Shown piece by piece: positions 18,055 through 26,161 of a stretch of DNA of 64,000 nucleotides (positions within the stretch are counted from its first letter, which is position 1; each line of letters begins with the position of its first letter). The DNA comes from Arthrobacter gandavensis (GTDB lineage Bacteria > Actinomycetota > Actinomycetes > Actinomycetales > Micrococcaceae): NCBI RefSeq assembly GCF_009192735.1, contig NZ_VTFU01000004.1, positions 310,001-374,000 of the forward strand, in the 5' to 3' direction. The position numbers were made by a program, and so were the translations under genes. Under the pieces are notes generated by a model that was not told the DNA's origin, ran no database searches, and worked only from the letters and a program-made list of their open reading frames with translations.

Positions 18055-18131
18055 TACGAGACCGCTTATCTTTTGAATTAATCGATATGTAGAACCTGAA
18101 ACAACTTATCTTTCTCAGGAAGATCAGCGCT

Positions 18132-18148
18132 TGAGTATCGACTACTGC
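18132..18148. promoter_or_regulatory. Candidate operator, GAGTA-N5-TAC type (site 1)
   Basis: TGAGTA-TCGAC-TACTGC lies 78-94 bp upstream of the lipoprotein gene. The inner arms GAGTA and TACT match the better palindrome at 20060-20076 with the same five-base spacer; the outer bases do not. The surrounding 198-bp gap is AT-richer than its neighbours and also holds GAGTAA and TTACTC half-sites. Function is inferred from repetition. Confidence 0.4.
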
Positions 18149-18252
18149 CTTAAATGTTTTTCACTCTGCATCGGCGGAGTAAATTACTTGGTTTGGTTTT
18201 CGATTTACTCACTTCGCGGAAGCAGGCTGGAGCTGCTCGCCGGTGGCCGGAT

Positions 18253-19794
18253 TTAGTAGGCGCCAACAGGTCGGAACATTTGCGCCACCGTCCGCCAGAG
18301 GATGATGATGTCGCCGGCGAGGGACCAGTTCTCCACGTAGTAGAGGTCCAGCCGCACTCCGTCTTTCCAGTTCAGTTCGGAGCGGCCGTTCGTCTGCCAC
18401 ATGCCCGTGATCCCGGGTTTGATGTACAGCCGCCTGTGCACGCGGTTCTTGTATTGGTCCACCTCGCGCTGCAACGGCGGTCGCGGCCCGACGAGGGACA
18501 TATTTCCCAGAAGGACATTCCAAAACTGTGGCAACTCGTCCAGGGAGTACTTGCGCATCCAGCGACCCACGTCCGTGACCCGCGGGTCATGCTGCATCTT
18601 AAAGAGCACGCCACTGCCTTCGTTACTGTCCAAAAGGCCGGCGAGATCGTCCTCCGCGGTTTCCACCATCGAGCGGAACTTGTACATCAGGAACTTCTCA
18701 CCGCCGCGCCCCACGCGTTCCTGGCGGAAGATGACCGGCCCGGGGCTGTCCTTCTTGATGAGCACACCGAGGAGGATAAGCACGGGAAGAAGCACCAGCA
18801 GGGCCAGACCGGACATCACAATGTCCAAGGTTCGCTTCAGGACGTGGCGGGCACCCGTATACTGCGGCAGCTCCACGTGCATCAGCGGCAACCCCTCCAC
18901 CGGGCGGGAGTGGATTCGGGGACCGGCAACGTTGGTCAAGCCAGTTGTCAGGATCAGCTGCGTGGCGGACTCCTCCAACTCCCACCCCAATTCCTGAACG
19001 TAAGACGTCCCGCCCTTCATGGGACCAGCTACGATGACCGCGTCAGCCCGTGCCTGCCGGACCGCGGATACTACCGTGTCACGGTTTGCTATCACGGGGA
19101 TTAGCTGCCCGTTCACTGACAAGGAACCGGGCCTGTCCTGACCGGAGGTCAATGCAGCTCCCACAACCCGGTATCCGGATCCGGACTTCCGCTGAATCTG
19201 GTTCGCCACGTATTTGACGTCCTTGGCTTTGCCAAGCACAACTACTTTGAACAAATATCGCCCCCTCTTTCGCTGGGCCATAAGCCAGCGTCGAAGCATC
19301 CACCGACTGAGAATGAGCCCAAAGATCCCGGTGGGAAAGGCCAAGGCAAAGAAGCCTCGGGAGATGTCTATGCCAAAGACCAGACAAGCCATGGCCAGGC
19401 TCCCCAGGAGCGTGACGGTTGCACCCACCACCCTCTTGTACTCATCCACGCCATGACCCACGATTCTGGCGTCCCGGCTGCCGTATCCGGACAGGGCTGC
19501 TAACCAGAAAACAACAATCGCCGCCGAGATCACTGTGTACGGGACGGCCACGGGTCCGGCGTTCACTGAGGGCTGGGTCAGCCCGAACCGGGCAATGTGC
19601 GCCAGGACCATCACTGAGACGACCACCGCGGTGTCGAACGCCAGCAGAATTCTGCGGTAGCGGTTGGTCCATCTCAGGCTGTCGCTGGCCACCCTCCGAC
19701 TGGCAGGAACAAAGCTCCTGAAGTCGGGAAATGTAATGGGTGCGGTAGGAAAATTGAGGTCCAGACGGACCCCGGGATCTTTCAATTCAGTCAT
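18253..19794 (-). CDS. Polyprenyl-phosphate sugar-1-phosphate transferase (WbaP/EPS initiating enzyme)
   Basis: 513 residues. Four to five membrane segments and a Rossmann-like domain (LFKVVVLGKAKDVKYVANQI) precede the bacterial sugar transferase core from about residue 317. That core has KRTLDIVMSG, SPGPVIFRQERVGRGG, KFRSMV, a conserved SLDELPQFWNVLLGNMSLVG, then GPRPP and KPGITGMWQTNGRSE. The family transfers a sugar-1-phosphate from UDP-sugar to undecaprenyl phosphate, the first committed step of repeat-unit assembly. GAGGGG lies six bases before the ATG. The gene has its own 437-bp upstream region with several repeat elements, so it is probably a main control point of the locus. Confidence 0.95.
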   Translation of the reverse strand: MTELKDPGVRLDLNFPTAPITFPDFRSFVPASRRVASDSLRWTNRYRRILLAFDTAVVVSVMVLAHIARFGLTQPSVNAGPVAVPYTVISAAIVVFWLAALSGYGSRDARIVGHGVDEYKRVVGATVTLLGSLAMACLVFGIDISRGFFALAFPTGIFGLILSRWMLRRWLMAQRKRGRYLFKVVVLGKAKDVKYVANQIQRKSGSGYRVVGAALTSGQDRPGSLSVNGQLIPVIANRDTVVSAVRQARADAVIVAGPMKGGTSYVQELGWELEESATQLILTTGLTNVAGPRIHSRPVEGLPLMHVELPQYTGARHVLKRTLDIVMSGLALLVLLPVLILLGVLIKKDSPGPVIFRQERVGRGGEKFLMYKFRSMVETAEDDLAGLLDSNEGSGVLFKMQHDPRVTDVGRWMRKYSLDELPQFWNVLLGNMSLVGPRPPLQREVDQYKNRVHRRLYIKPGITGMWQTNGRSELNWKDGVRLDLYYVENWSLAGDIIILWRTVAQMFRPVGAY

Positions 19795-19894
19795 TGGAGC
19801 CCCTCAAGCCCAGAGCCATCCGAAGGGGCCGACGACGGCTGGGGGGAAGCCTTGGTCTCAAGAGGCTTCGACGCCGTCGACCCCGCTCGGGGGA

Positions 19895-19913
19895 CCGGCG
19901 CCGGAGGCGCCGG
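19895..19913. promoter_or_regulatory. GC-rich hairpin in the sugar transferase leader region
   Basis: CCGGCGCC and GGCGCCGG (19895-19902, 19906-19913) form a perfect 8-bp stem with a three-base loop. No T-tract follows on either strand, so it is not a classical terminator. It lies 100-119 bp upstream of the sugar transferase ATG and could be a 5'-leader structure or a weak terminator of the upstream regulator gene. Confidence 0.35.
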
Positions 19914-19928
19914 ATGATTGATCGCGGG

Positions 19929-20020
19929 CGAACAATTGGAATATGCGAAATATGTTCACTCTGGGAAATACCCGGGAAATACCGCTCCATTTATGTTCAC
20001 ATTTATTACCGCCGAACAAT
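19929..20020. repeat. Spaced GAACA/TGTTC repeats upstream of the sugar transferase gene
   Basis: Four copies of the pentamer GAACA or its complement occur at 19930-19934, 19953-19957, 19994-19998 and 20014-20018. The outer pair sits in CGAACAAT (19929-19936 and 20013-20020), 84 bp apart. The inner pair sits in TATGTTCAC (19951-19959 and 19992-20000), 41 bp apart. Two copies of GGGAAATACC (19963-19972, 19974-19983) fill the middle. The distances are close to whole helical turns. The stretch is clearly AT-richer than its surroundings and is probably promoter and regulator-binding DNA. Confidence 0.45.
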
Positions 20021-20059
20021 CAACACAACTAAGACTAGAAGGGGCGTATATCCCTGCCA

Positions 20060-20076
20060 CGAGTAATGCTTACTCG
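20060..20076. promoter_or_regulatory. Candidate operator, perfect 17-bp palindrome (site 2)
   Basis: CGAGTAATGCTTACTCG has 7-bp perfect arms around TGC. It lies 266-282 bp upstream of the sugar transferase ATG and about 155 bp beyond the stop of the last LAL regulator gene. It shares CACGRGTA-N5-TACYCG with the site at 29008-29024. Confidence 0.5.
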
Positions 20077-20231
20077 AGTCCCAACGGTGACTTCTCACTT
20101 TGCCGGAGATATACCTGCTACTACTTGGCTTGACCACATTCATCCAGGCGGTGAAGCCAGAAGTCAGGTGTGGGTGCTGGCTTGATTAATCTCCCGCAAG
20201 GCACTTTGCAGGACTATCGGGAGGGGCGTCT

Positions 20232-23042
20232 TTAATCCATGACCGCAGGGCTGACACCTGGTTCGAGCGCCAAGTAGGCCGCTTCCAGGTCCGCACGCCG
20301 GCTGATCCCCAACTTCACGTAAATCCGGTAGACATGGCCCTCCACTGTCCGTTGGGAAAGCGTGAAGTGCGCCGCCACGTCCTTGGTGCTGGCCCCGGCC
20401 AGAAGAAGGCCTATAATCTCGTGTTCCCGCCGGGTGAGCCGCACCAGGTGAAGCGAGGGGCTGAGGTAGGAGACGGTGACTCCTGCCAGCTCCCCGCGGC
20501 GGCGGCGCAGCTGCTGGATGAGGGCACGTTGCCGGCGCAGGTTGCCATGAGTGCCGTAAAACCGAATAGCGTGGCCGATGCTCTCTACTGCAATAAGGTA
20601 CTTCCGGTGCCGAACTGCCTCGTCCGCAGCAGCAACCATACGGTCAGGACTGCCCGATGCCACCGCCTCAGCGTAGGCATGAAGCGCTTGCGCCTCGCCG
20701 CCTTCGAAGACCGCACTGACCTCGACCAGCCTGCTGGCGTGCCGCAGGTCGCCGACTGCGAGGCACAACTCGAGGATGTCCTTCTCCGCGGCAAGGAATC
20801 CCTCAGCGCGTGCCTGTTCTGCAACTTCTGCCAGTTGTTCCGGCAGTTTCTCCGGTGCGCCCGCGTCGGAATCGGAGGAAGCGAGCGCTGCGGCAGCATA
20901 TGCCTGACCCACCAGCCAAAGCGGCCTCGGCCCGGTGTATCCGACACTACGCAGTTCCTTCGCGTACCTTGCTGTTTGGGCATGGTCCCCAACCACCGTG
21001 GAGGCGTAGCCGGCTAATCCCAACGCATACGGCAACATCATTTCGGGATCTGAGACCCGCAGGGCTTCCACGGCAGGGTGCAGGCGCTGCAGCCCTTCCC
21101 GCAACCTGCCCTGATGGATTTCCACCGCTCCTTCGAAGACTCCCATGGTGCCCCCATAGGCAATCAGGTACTGCGGCGGGGCACCCAGCTTGGCCTCAAG
21201 GAGACTCTCCAGTTCAGCGAATCGTCCACCGTGCAGCAGCGCCTGAGCATGCCGCACGAGTACTGCACCGCACTGTGTCTGGAGCTGTCCGCCGAGACGC
21301 CTGATCAGTTGGAGAGCCTGGTCCGTGTGCTCGAGGGCAGAGCTGATTTGTCCGTTCGAGACCAGGAGCTCCGCCAGTAAGCCATGAATGGCAACGCTCC
21401 CCCGGAATTCGGGGTTGCCGGACGCCAGTGAGGCATTAAGTCTGGCCAGTGCCGCGGCGTAGTCACCCCCCACCATCAAAGCGACGCTGCGCAGCAGTTC
21501 GGCGTACCCCGCAAAGGTGGACCCCGTTTCGCTCATACCGGCGCTGGGCGATGAGAGTTTGCCCGATGCGGCGCTCCAGGCGCCTGCAAGCTCTTCCAGT
21601 TCATGCCCGGGCAGGCCTGAGAGCTGATAGATGCGCGTCAGTGCCAGCGCCGCGCGGTTCAGCGTTTCGCCGTCGGGCGCCGGGGTTGGCTGCCCGAAGC
21701 CAAGGATGCCTTCCAACAACAGCCGAGCCTGCGCAAGGTCTCCGGTCTGGGCAGTGGCCACGGCGGTTTCGACCTTTGCCTGGATCAGGTGCCCTGCGCC
21801 GCGGACAGCGCTTCCAAAACGGCGGGCTTGCGCTGAGCGGGAAGAATCGTTGGCCTTTCGGGCAGCCTTGAGCAGCAGCTCATCCGGGACGATATCGCCG
21901 CAGTCAAGGCCCCACTCGATCCGTCTCAGCCAGGCTTCTTCTTCGAATGGGAACGACGGCGCGAATCCGTCAGTGTTTCGGGTGCCGATGCCCGTGGCTG
22001 CGCTGCTCCCGGCGAAGCTGCCGTCGAGCTCGGCCAGGACGCGTGAGCGGATGGCGGCGCTGCGGACAGTGGGCACAAGGGACCTGATGACCTCGGCGTG
22101 AAGCGGCTGGGACAGGCACAGAAGATCACCCATTCCCGGGCCGGAGTGCAGAAGCCCGTCGGCCATCAGGGCGTGGACCGGCGCTGGCCCGCAGACGCTG
22201 ACAAGAACGGAGCGGGGCAGCAGCTTGGCCAACGCCAGTGTCTCGAGGGCAGCGCGCTCCTCCGGGGTCCGGCTCGCCAGCTGGCCCTTGACCAGGTCCA
22301 CAACAGAAGCGTCCAGTCCGTCAGGTTCGGCTCGCAGGTACCAAGCCCCGTTGCCTTCGGCGAGTGTTCCCAGCCTGCGCGACTGGGCTAAGAGAGCTCT
22401 CAGGTACAGCGGGTTGCCGCCTGAGGCCACGGTCAGCAGCGCTGAGGTCGCCCGCAAAACGGGTCCACCCAAGACACCTTGGCAGACTTCATCGACAGCT
22501 TCCGCCGATAAGGCGCCGAGGTCGATGCGGGCCAGCAGGCCATCCCGGGCCAGCGAGAGCAGCTCGTGGATGCTGCGCGCACGGGGACGGGTCAGAACCA
22601 ACAGCCGCAACTCTCCGGACATTGCGAGCTGCGTCAGCACATGGCAGCTGGATTCATCGAGGTGGTGAGCATCGTCAACGACCAGCAGCGGCTGCAGACT
22701 GCCAACCTCTCCAATCCTGCGGAAGTGCCGGCGGATCGTGCGGAGCACCGCCAGCGGCGAGTCCATGTCTTGAGGCCCGGCCGACTCCAGGTAAGGAGAG
22801 AGCACACCGTACGGCATGCGGGACAACACCGGACTGCCATGGATGTAGGAGGCACTGACGATGCCGTCCAGCCGTTCGAGCACATGGTCAGCAAGCGCGG
22901 ATTTGCCCATGCCTCCAGCACCGACGATCACGGCTCCGCGCAGCCCCGGCTCGAGCAGCCGGGAGCTAACCTCCTGCACTTCCCTGTCCCGTCCCAGCAA
23001 CAGGGAGGATGGACCGCGCCCTTTCAGAGGGACTGTGCTCAT
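20232..23042 (-). CDS. LAL-family LuxR regulator (STAND ATPase), type I; last of five
   Basis: 936 residues. The Walker A motif GAGGMGKSAL is near residue 41, and Walker B LLVVDDAHHLDE keeps both acidic residues. A long helical, TPR-like middle region follows. The C-terminal LuxR helix-turn-helix contains LTRREHEIIGLLLAGAST, then QRTVEGHVYRIYVKLGISRR. LAL/MalT-type proteins are signal-dependent ATPases that oligomerise and activate transcription when ligand and ATP bind. The ATG overlaps the stop of the preceding type II gene (ATGA), so the two are made as a pair. The closest relative in the window is the 896-residue protein at 29079-31769, which shares a PYGxLxP segment and the GISRR end. 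The ligand is unknown. Confidence 0.92.
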   Translation of the reverse strand: MSTVPLKGRGPSSLLLGRDREVQEVSSRLLEPGLRGAVIVGAGGMGKSALADHVLERLDGIVSASYIHGSPVLSRMPYGVLSPYLESAGPQDMDSPLAVLRTIRRHFRRIGEVGSLQPLLVVDDAHHLDESSCHVLTQLAMSGELRLLVLTRPRARSIHELLSLARDGLLARIDLGALSAEAVDEVCQGVLGGPVLRATSALLTVASGGNPLYLRALLAQSRRLGTLAEGNGAWYLRAEPDGLDASVVDLVKGQLASRTPEERAALETLALAKLLPRSVLVSVCGPAPVHALMADGLLHSGPGMGDLLCLSQPLHAEVIRSLVPTVRSAAIRSRVLAELDGSFAGSSAATGIGTRNTDGFAPSFPFEEEAWLRRIEWGLDCGDIVPDELLLKAARKANDSSRSAQARRFGSAVRGAGHLIQAKVETAVATAQTGDLAQARLLLEGILGFGQPTPAPDGETLNRAALALTRIYQLSGLPGHELEELAGAWSAASGKLSSPSAGMSETGSTFAGYAELLRSVALMVGGDYAAALARLNASLASGNPEFRGSVAIHGLLAELLVSNGQISSALEHTDQALQLIRRLGGQLQTQCGAVLVRHAQALLHGGRFAELESLLEAKLGAPPQYLIAYGGTMGVFEGAVEIHQGRLREGLQRLHPAVEALRVSDPEMMLPYALGLAGYASTVVGDHAQTARYAKELRSVGYTGPRPLWLVGQAYAAAALASSDSDAGAPEKLPEQLAEVAEQARAEGFLAAEKDILELCLAVGDLRHASRLVEVSAVFEGGEAQALHAYAEAVASGSPDRMVAAADEAVRHRKYLIAVESIGHAIRFYGTHGNLRRQRALIQQLRRRRGELAGVTVSYLSPSLHLVRLTRREHEIIGLLLAGASTKDVAAHFTLSQRTVEGHVYRIYVKLGISRRADLEAAYLALEPGVSPAVMD

Positions 23043-25927
23043 TTCCGGGCTCCCGACTTATCGGCGATGACCTTGGTCAGTTCTCGCCTGCTGCCAACAT
23101 GGAGCTTCGCATAGACTTGGTACAGGTGCCCTTCGACCGTCCTCACTGAAATGTTCAATTCGGCGGCAATGGCTTTATTGCTCGATCCCGCCGCTGCCAT
23201 CTTGGCAATCGACCGCTCGCGAAAGGTCAGCGACCCGAGGTATTCCTCGACAGAATCAGGCCGCTCCGCTGTTCCCGCGCCCACCGTTCCGCGTCGACTG
23301 CGGTGGATGAACCGCACTGTAGCCCGATCACCCGCCCCCGAGGCAACAGCCAGTGCCCGTTCAGAGGCTTCCCGGGCAAAGAGCAAATGGCCCGTGGCTT
23401 CCCCCATCTCCGCCGCTTGGATCAGCAGCTGCGCATCGCAGGTGCCCACACCCTTGGCATACGTCTCGGACATCCTGGCGAACGCCCCCTGCTGGTGAGC
23501 GGCCACTGTCAGGATACGGTCCAGGTTATCCAGGTCCCCCAGCCGCACTGCATGCAGCAGGGACAGGAGTTCGTATGAGTAGGCGCCCCTCCTGTGGTCA
23601 TGAGCGGCTAGGTCGAGGAAGCGTCGGGCGGCCTGCGGAGAAGCCTGCGCTGCGTCGGCCAGTGCGGCGAAGTGCCGCGCGCTGCGGCGCAACGTCCAAG
23701 GACCGCCGTCAGAGGCCTTGCTGCTGATCTTCAGGTACAAATCCGTCCCTGCACTGTCATTCTGCAGCGCCAGACAGTAGGCAGCAGCCGCTGCCGCCAG
23801 CGGAATCAGGGACTCCGGTCCGCCCGCCCGAAGCTGTGCAACGGCTGGAACGAGGCATCCCAGCGCGCTTTCCGGATCACCTGCGTAGGCGCAGAGCAGT
23901 CCTTCGCCCAGCTCGCCGAACATTCCCGGGAAGTGCGTGGCCTGTACGTGCTGCCGCTGGGCAGTGAACAGCCTCAGGGCCTCGTGGAGTGCGCCGATGG
24001 CCAGGTAGACGTGGACTATCCGCGCCAATGATGTGCTTCGGTCCCATGTGGCGACGTCGGGCTCCATCAGGAGGCGCTCCAATTCCTTTGCCATTTCAAG
24101 GGCTTCATCTTGTCGGTCCGTCATGCCCAGCGCTTCGCAAAGCCATGAGCCAACTAGGACGCGGTAGCCTTTGTCTCGGACCGAAGCGCCGGCCTGCAGC
24201 GGGGCAAGAAAGGCGGCGTTTTCCAGAAACCGCCCGTGGTTCGAGTTGCATTCAGCACGGGCCAGTGTCAGATCGCGGCTCAGCACAGCGGCCTCCGTGC
24301 GGCCTATTGTTCCCGCTGTTGAAAGTTCGACCACGCGCTGTTCCGCCCTCTGCAGCAGTTCGTCATGTTTCTTGGCGGCACCGGGCGGAAGCTCATCAGC
24401 GGGCAGCGAACCCGAGAGGGCGCCGGTCGCGGCCATGCACAGCACCCGGTTTTCAGCGAGTAACAGTCGAACCTCCTGCGCCGGCGTGGCTTCCGTTCCC
24501 CGCCGTCGGTAACTCCTGAGAACCGCCAACGCAGCGCCATACTCGGCCCTGGTCATCCGTGCCGCAACGAGCTCGAGCACCGCCGAAGGGTCGGCGGCAC
24601 CGTCTTCCCGAAACGACAGGAAGCGGATTGCCTCCGCCGGATCCCCGCAGGCGTTGGCATCGCGCGCCCCGGCCACGGCTGCCTTGAGAGTCATCGGTTC
24701 TCCGCTGTCCAGGCGCCAAGCGGCCAGACGGGCCGGTTGCAGGACGGCTTCAGCCGGATCCTCTGCGAAAGGTCCAGATGGATTTGTTTTTGCACCCGAT
24801 GCCTGGATCGGAGGTGAAGCAGCGGCAACAGCCGAGCGCAACTGCTGGAGCAGTCGGCCGCGGTCCGAGGCATCGAGTGAGAGGCAGACGGCGTTGGCCA
24901 GCACGGCATCCCGGATTCGAACCCGAGGCACGCTATGCCTTTCCACAACCAGGATTCCCTGCTCCTGCAGGACATCCACTTCGACTGGGTCGGCATCATG
25001 CAGTGCTAGCCCCAAGGGCAGGGTGTCAGCAAGCGCCACGGTCCTCACCAGCGCCATTTGCTGTTCAGTCAATCCGTCCAGCCGGCCGAGAACAGATTCG
25101 GCAACGCGTCCTGCCGGTGCGGGGCGTTGCAGTTCCAAGACCCAGACCTGCCCACTACGCCGGAGCCTTCCGCTCTCTCTGTAGTCCTTGCATGCGAGGG
25201 TCAACAGGTGCGGGTTCCCACCTGTATGCCGGTGCAGGTCATCCACGGCAGCTCCAGAAACGGGCCCGGCGAGTTCAGCCGACACCAGCTCCGTGCTTTC
25301 CCCCAGGTCGAGGGGTCCCAAGTCCACACGAGAGAGGATGCCCTCCCGCCACAAGCCGGTGAATTCCGCGGGGGCACGGCTGAAGTCACGGAAGCAAGCC
25401 AAGAGTCCCGCGGTCCGGCTCAGGACCATTTGGCTTAGGGCCATGGCCGAGAACTCGTCGAGGTCCTCACCGTTGTCAACGGCCAGCAGAACGGTTCTGC
25501 CTTGGGCACGCTCTTGGATCAGCCGAGTTAGACCGCGCAGGATCAATACCGGGTGGGCGGAAACGTCGGAGTCCAGCTCGGACAGGAGGAAGGTCAGGGC
25601 ACCAAAAGGGGTGCGGCCTGAGAAGGCGGAACCACGAATGTGGACCACATAGGTGTCTGGGCTGCACTGCCGCAGCACATGATGGATCAGTGCAGTCTTC
25701 CCGCTGCCGGGTTCCCCCACCAGTATGCAGCCCGAGCCCCCGCCTGATGCCAGCCGCTCTTGGATTTTCCGCGATACTTCCCGCCGGCCGATGAAGCGGG
25801 GCGGTGCGGCCTGCTCCTCCCTCACCGCTTCCTCCGGACGCAGACCCTGGCCAAAGGCCGTGGCAGCCACGGAATCCTTCGAAGGGTTTGAACGGGAAAG
25901 ACGAGGCTGGTGAATGCTCTGGTGCAC
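23039..25927 (-). CDS. LAL-family LuxR regulator, type II ATPase with type I-like HTH
   Basis: 962 residues from a GTG start with a poor ribosome-binding site, so the exact start is uncertain. Walker A is GEPGSGKTAL (near residue 72). Walker B reads LLAVDNGEDLDE, so the second acidic residue is Asn. The segment RGSAFSGRTPFGAL resembles the 881- and 951-residue paralogues. The C-terminal helix-turn-helix, RTVEGHLYQVYAKLHVGSRREL, is closer to the type I pattern RTVEGH than to the DWH form of its ATPase relatives, giving a mosaic. It overlaps the downstream type I gene by four bases. A 234-bp gap with a candidate operator separates it from the preceding gene. Confidence 0.9.
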   Translation of the reverse strand: MHQSIHQPRLSRSNPSKDSVAATAFGQGLRPEEAVREEQAAPPRFIGRREVSRKIQERLASGGGSGCILVGEPGSGKTALIHHVLRQCSPDTYVVHIRGSAFSGRTPFGALTFLLSELDSDVSAHPVLILRGLTRLIQERAQGRTVLLAVDNGEDLDEFSAMALSQMVLSRTAGLLACFRDFSRAPAEFTGLWREGILSRVDLGPLDLGESTELVSAELAGPVSGAAVDDLHRHTGGNPHLLTLACKDYRESGRLRRSGQVWVLELQRPAPAGRVAESVLGRLDGLTEQQMALVRTVALADTLPLGLALHDADPVEVDVLQEQGILVVERHSVPRVRIRDAVLANAVCLSLDASDRGRLLQQLRSAVAAASPPIQASGAKTNPSGPFAEDPAEAVLQPARLAAWRLDSGEPMTLKAAVAGARDANACGDPAEAIRFLSFREDGAADPSAVLELVAARMTRAEYGAALAVLRSYRRRGTEATPAQEVRLLLAENRVLCMAATGALSGSLPADELPPGAAKKHDELLQRAEQRVVELSTAGTIGRTEAAVLSRDLTLARAECNSNHGRFLENAAFLAPLQAGASVRDKGYRVLVGSWLCEALGMTDRQDEALEMAKELERLLMEPDVATWDRSTSLARIVHVYLAIGALHEALRLFTAQRQHVQATHFPGMFGELGEGLLCAYAGDPESALGCLVPAVAQLRAGGPESLIPLAAAAAAYCLALQNDSAGTDLYLKISSKASDGGPWTLRRSARHFAALADAAQASPQAARRFLDLAAHDHRRGAYSYELLSLLHAVRLGDLDNLDRILTVAAHQQGAFARMSETYAKGVGTCDAQLLIQAAEMGEATGHLLFAREASERALAVASGAGDRATVRFIHRSRRGTVGAGTAERPDSVEEYLGSLTFRERSIAKMAAAGSSNKAIAAELNISVRTVEGHLYQVYAKLHVGSRRELTKVIADKSGARK

Positions 25928-26031
25928 GGTGAGACCCGATTCTGCCGGTGGCCCACCCTATCGATTTCCAGCTGGGTGAGCCTCGTGTTCAATGTCTGCC
26001 GCAAGAGTAAGAGAGAAAAACAGTAGTAACA

Positions 26032-26048
26032 CGAGTACCGGTCACCAG
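26032..26048. promoter_or_regulatory. Candidate operator half-site (site 3)
   Basis: CGAGTA-CCGGT-CACCAG has a perfect left arm, including the preceding CA seen in sites 2 and 4, but a right arm matching only four of six positions. It lies 105-121 bp upstream of the GTG of the 962-residue regulator. The same gap holds further TTACTCG and CTACTC half-sites near 26063 and 26095. Confidence 0.35.
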
Positions 26049-26161
26049 CGGAATACAGCCACTACTCAGGTTCAGAGTGTGCTGCGCACCACAATTACTC
26101 GAAACAGGTGCAGGGTATTACCCGGCATAAGGTGGTGTTGGGACGGGCTTGGCGCCGAGGA

